A stretch of 6,479 nt of DNA, taken from an uncultured Prevotellaceae bacterium. GTDB taxonomy: Bacteria; Bacteroidota; Bacteroidia; Bacteroidales; Muribaculaceae. The position numbers were made by a program, and so were the translations under genes. Location of the stretch: NCBI GenBank assembly GCA_946055125.1, contig CAMGFF010000130.1:1-6479 (forward strand), written 5' to 3'. Below, one piece after another: positions 5,755 to 6,479 of this stretch. How positions within the stretch are numbered: the first letter of the stretch is position 1; every line of letters begins with the position of its first letter. Under the pieces are notes generated by a model. It saw only the letters and a list, made by a program, of their open reading frames with translations. It did not search any database and was not told where the DNA came from.

Positions 5755-6479
5755 TTACTTGGTGAGGGCAACCTTCTTGCCATTGACTATGTAGATGCCC
5801 TTCTCGAGCGACTTCATGTCGCTTGCCTTGCCAACGCGCTGACCCTGGAGGTTGTAAACATCGGCATTGCCGGCAACGCCATCCACGCCGATAAGCTCGG
5901 CACCGGTGGGATCGTTCTCGAATGTGAAGGTGTAGTCGCCATCGGCAACAACGAAGGCACGCAGCGGCAGAATCTCGGTAGCGGCCTCAACCTTGGTGAA
6001 GTCGTTGTTGAGGAGCGAGTAGATAGTGCCGGCAGCATCGCTTGCCACGGTGATGAAGTCGTAGGTGCCCTGCAGCTTCACGCCACCAATACCGGCTACG
6101 CCACCATCCTCGGCATCGGGGATTTCGGTGATGACAACATCAACGTCGGCAGTAGGAATAATCACATAGGGAGCGCCATCGATGATAGCATCGCTCTTGC
6201 TGAGAGTAACCTCAGTGCCCTCAACCTTCGAAAACTCGAAGAATGCGAGGTTCTCATCGGCGGGATATTCAGGCAGACACAGGGCAGCTTTCTTGCCGCT
6301 CTCGAGAGTGATAGTGCCGGGAGTCATGAAGTTGGCAACCACGTTGCCCTCGGCAAATGAGATGTTGGTCTTAGCAGTCTCATAGTCGCCGGCGGTGAGG
6401 GTAGCCGAGTAGGTCTTGTCGGCCTGGAAAATGGTAGCCGAGTAGTTACCCTCGGCATCGGTAGTAGCAGAGTAGAGCA
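5755..6479 (-). CDS. Secreted protein C-terminal part with regulatory-like repeat and T9SS-type sorting domain (5' end outside window)
   Basis: The frame is open from the right edge of the window (first full codon at 6477), giving 240 visible residues. A GTG at 6342 is an internal Val codon, not the start. Visible residues 1-50 look like the end of a carboxypeptidase-regulatory/CnaB-like beta-sandwich (TTDAEGNYSATI...AGDYETA). Residues about 55-195 form an all-beta segment common ahead of Bacteroidales sorting tails. The C-terminus, VYNLQGQRV (207-215) then GIYIVNGKKVALTK (227-240), is the canonical Bacteroidales sorting-type element, so export by the type IX system or a related route is inferred. 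The N-terminal functional domain is not visible, so no specific role can be given. It lies 133 bases upstream of the 836-residue gene in the same orientation, separated from it by a hairpin. Confidence 0.85.
   Translation of the reverse strand, partial: LYSATTDAEGNYSATIFQADKTYSATLTAGDYETAKTNISFAEGNVVANFMTPGTITLESGKKAALCLPEYPADENLAFFEFSKVEGTEVTLSKSDAIIDGAPYVIIPTADVDVVITEIPDAEDGGVAGIGGVKLQGTYDFITVASDAAGTIYSLLNNDFTKVEAATEILPLRAFVVADGDYTFTFENDPTGAELIGVDGVAGNADVYNLQGQRVGKASDMKSLEKGIYIVNGKKVALTK
6400..6445 (-). repeat. 13-bp direct repeat encoding repeated YSAT strands
   Basis: The plus-strand word GGTAGCCGAGTAG occurs at 6400-6412 and again at 6433-6445, 33 bases (11 codons) apart. It encodes Y-S-A-T at visible residues 12-15 and 23-26 of the partial secreted protein, and a third YSAT (2-5) sits at the window edge. 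The three make an 11-residue periodicity within the regulatory-like beta-sandwich. Whether it continues leftward in the protein cannot be seen. Confidence 0.6.

Noticed and set aside
5680..6360. Plus-strand open frame of 226 codons opposite the partial secreted protein
   Set aside because: It is antisense to the clear sorting-type C-terminus, spans the intergenic hairpin, and has no recognisable domain.

Overview
The window looks like a chromosomal segment of a GC-rich gut-type Bacteroidales bacterium. Muribaculaceae is my best guess, by inference only. The support is two secreted modular proteins ending in the Bacteroidales 'YNxxGQR...GIYI' C-terminal element, a choice-of-anchor J plus carboxypeptidase-regulatory-like architecture, and start codons without consistent Shine-Dalgarno spacing. 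No rRNA, tRNA, CRISPR array, transposase or integrase is visible.

Left part, plus strand (1-3007). The window opens inside a non-hydrolysing UDP-sugar 2-epimerase of the WecB superfamily, closest in motifs to the FnlC/WbjD/CapG branch that makes UDP-N-acetyl-L-fucosamine for surface polysaccharide. After 15 bases come five small, tightly packed genes: a tandem YccF-domain membrane protein, a YgbA-type cysteine-rich protein (the 'nitrous oxide-stimulated promoter' family), a short cytoplasmic FKBP-type prolyl isomerase, a TIGR04076-type protein, and an HXXEE-type membrane protein whose ATG overlaps the previous stop (TGATG). Gaps are 13, 25, 13 and -1 bases, so one transcript is likely. Four of these five families have no settled biochemical function. 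The block is strongly G-rich on its coding strand, unlike the epimerase.

Middle (3008-3110). Two convergent genes are separated by a perfect 19-bp hairpin with T-rich flanks on both strands, which should act as a bidirectional terminator.

Right part, minus strand (3111-6479). An 836-residue secreted protein is built from two copies of the same three-domain unit (regulatory-like beta-sandwich, choice-of-anchor J, Fn3-like) and ends in a sorting-type C-terminus. Upstream of it, reading the same way, lies the 3' end of a second secreted protein with a regulatory-like repeat and a clearer C-terminal sorting element; its start is outside the window. A hairpin with a T tail separates the two genes and sits only 37 bases before the 836-residue protein's start codon.

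Nothing here is clearly a new defence or mobile system. The items most worth a second look are the five-gene cluster of poorly characterised families, the T7 slippery site that could fuse the TIGR04076 and HXXEE proteins, and the duplicated adhesin-like protein.
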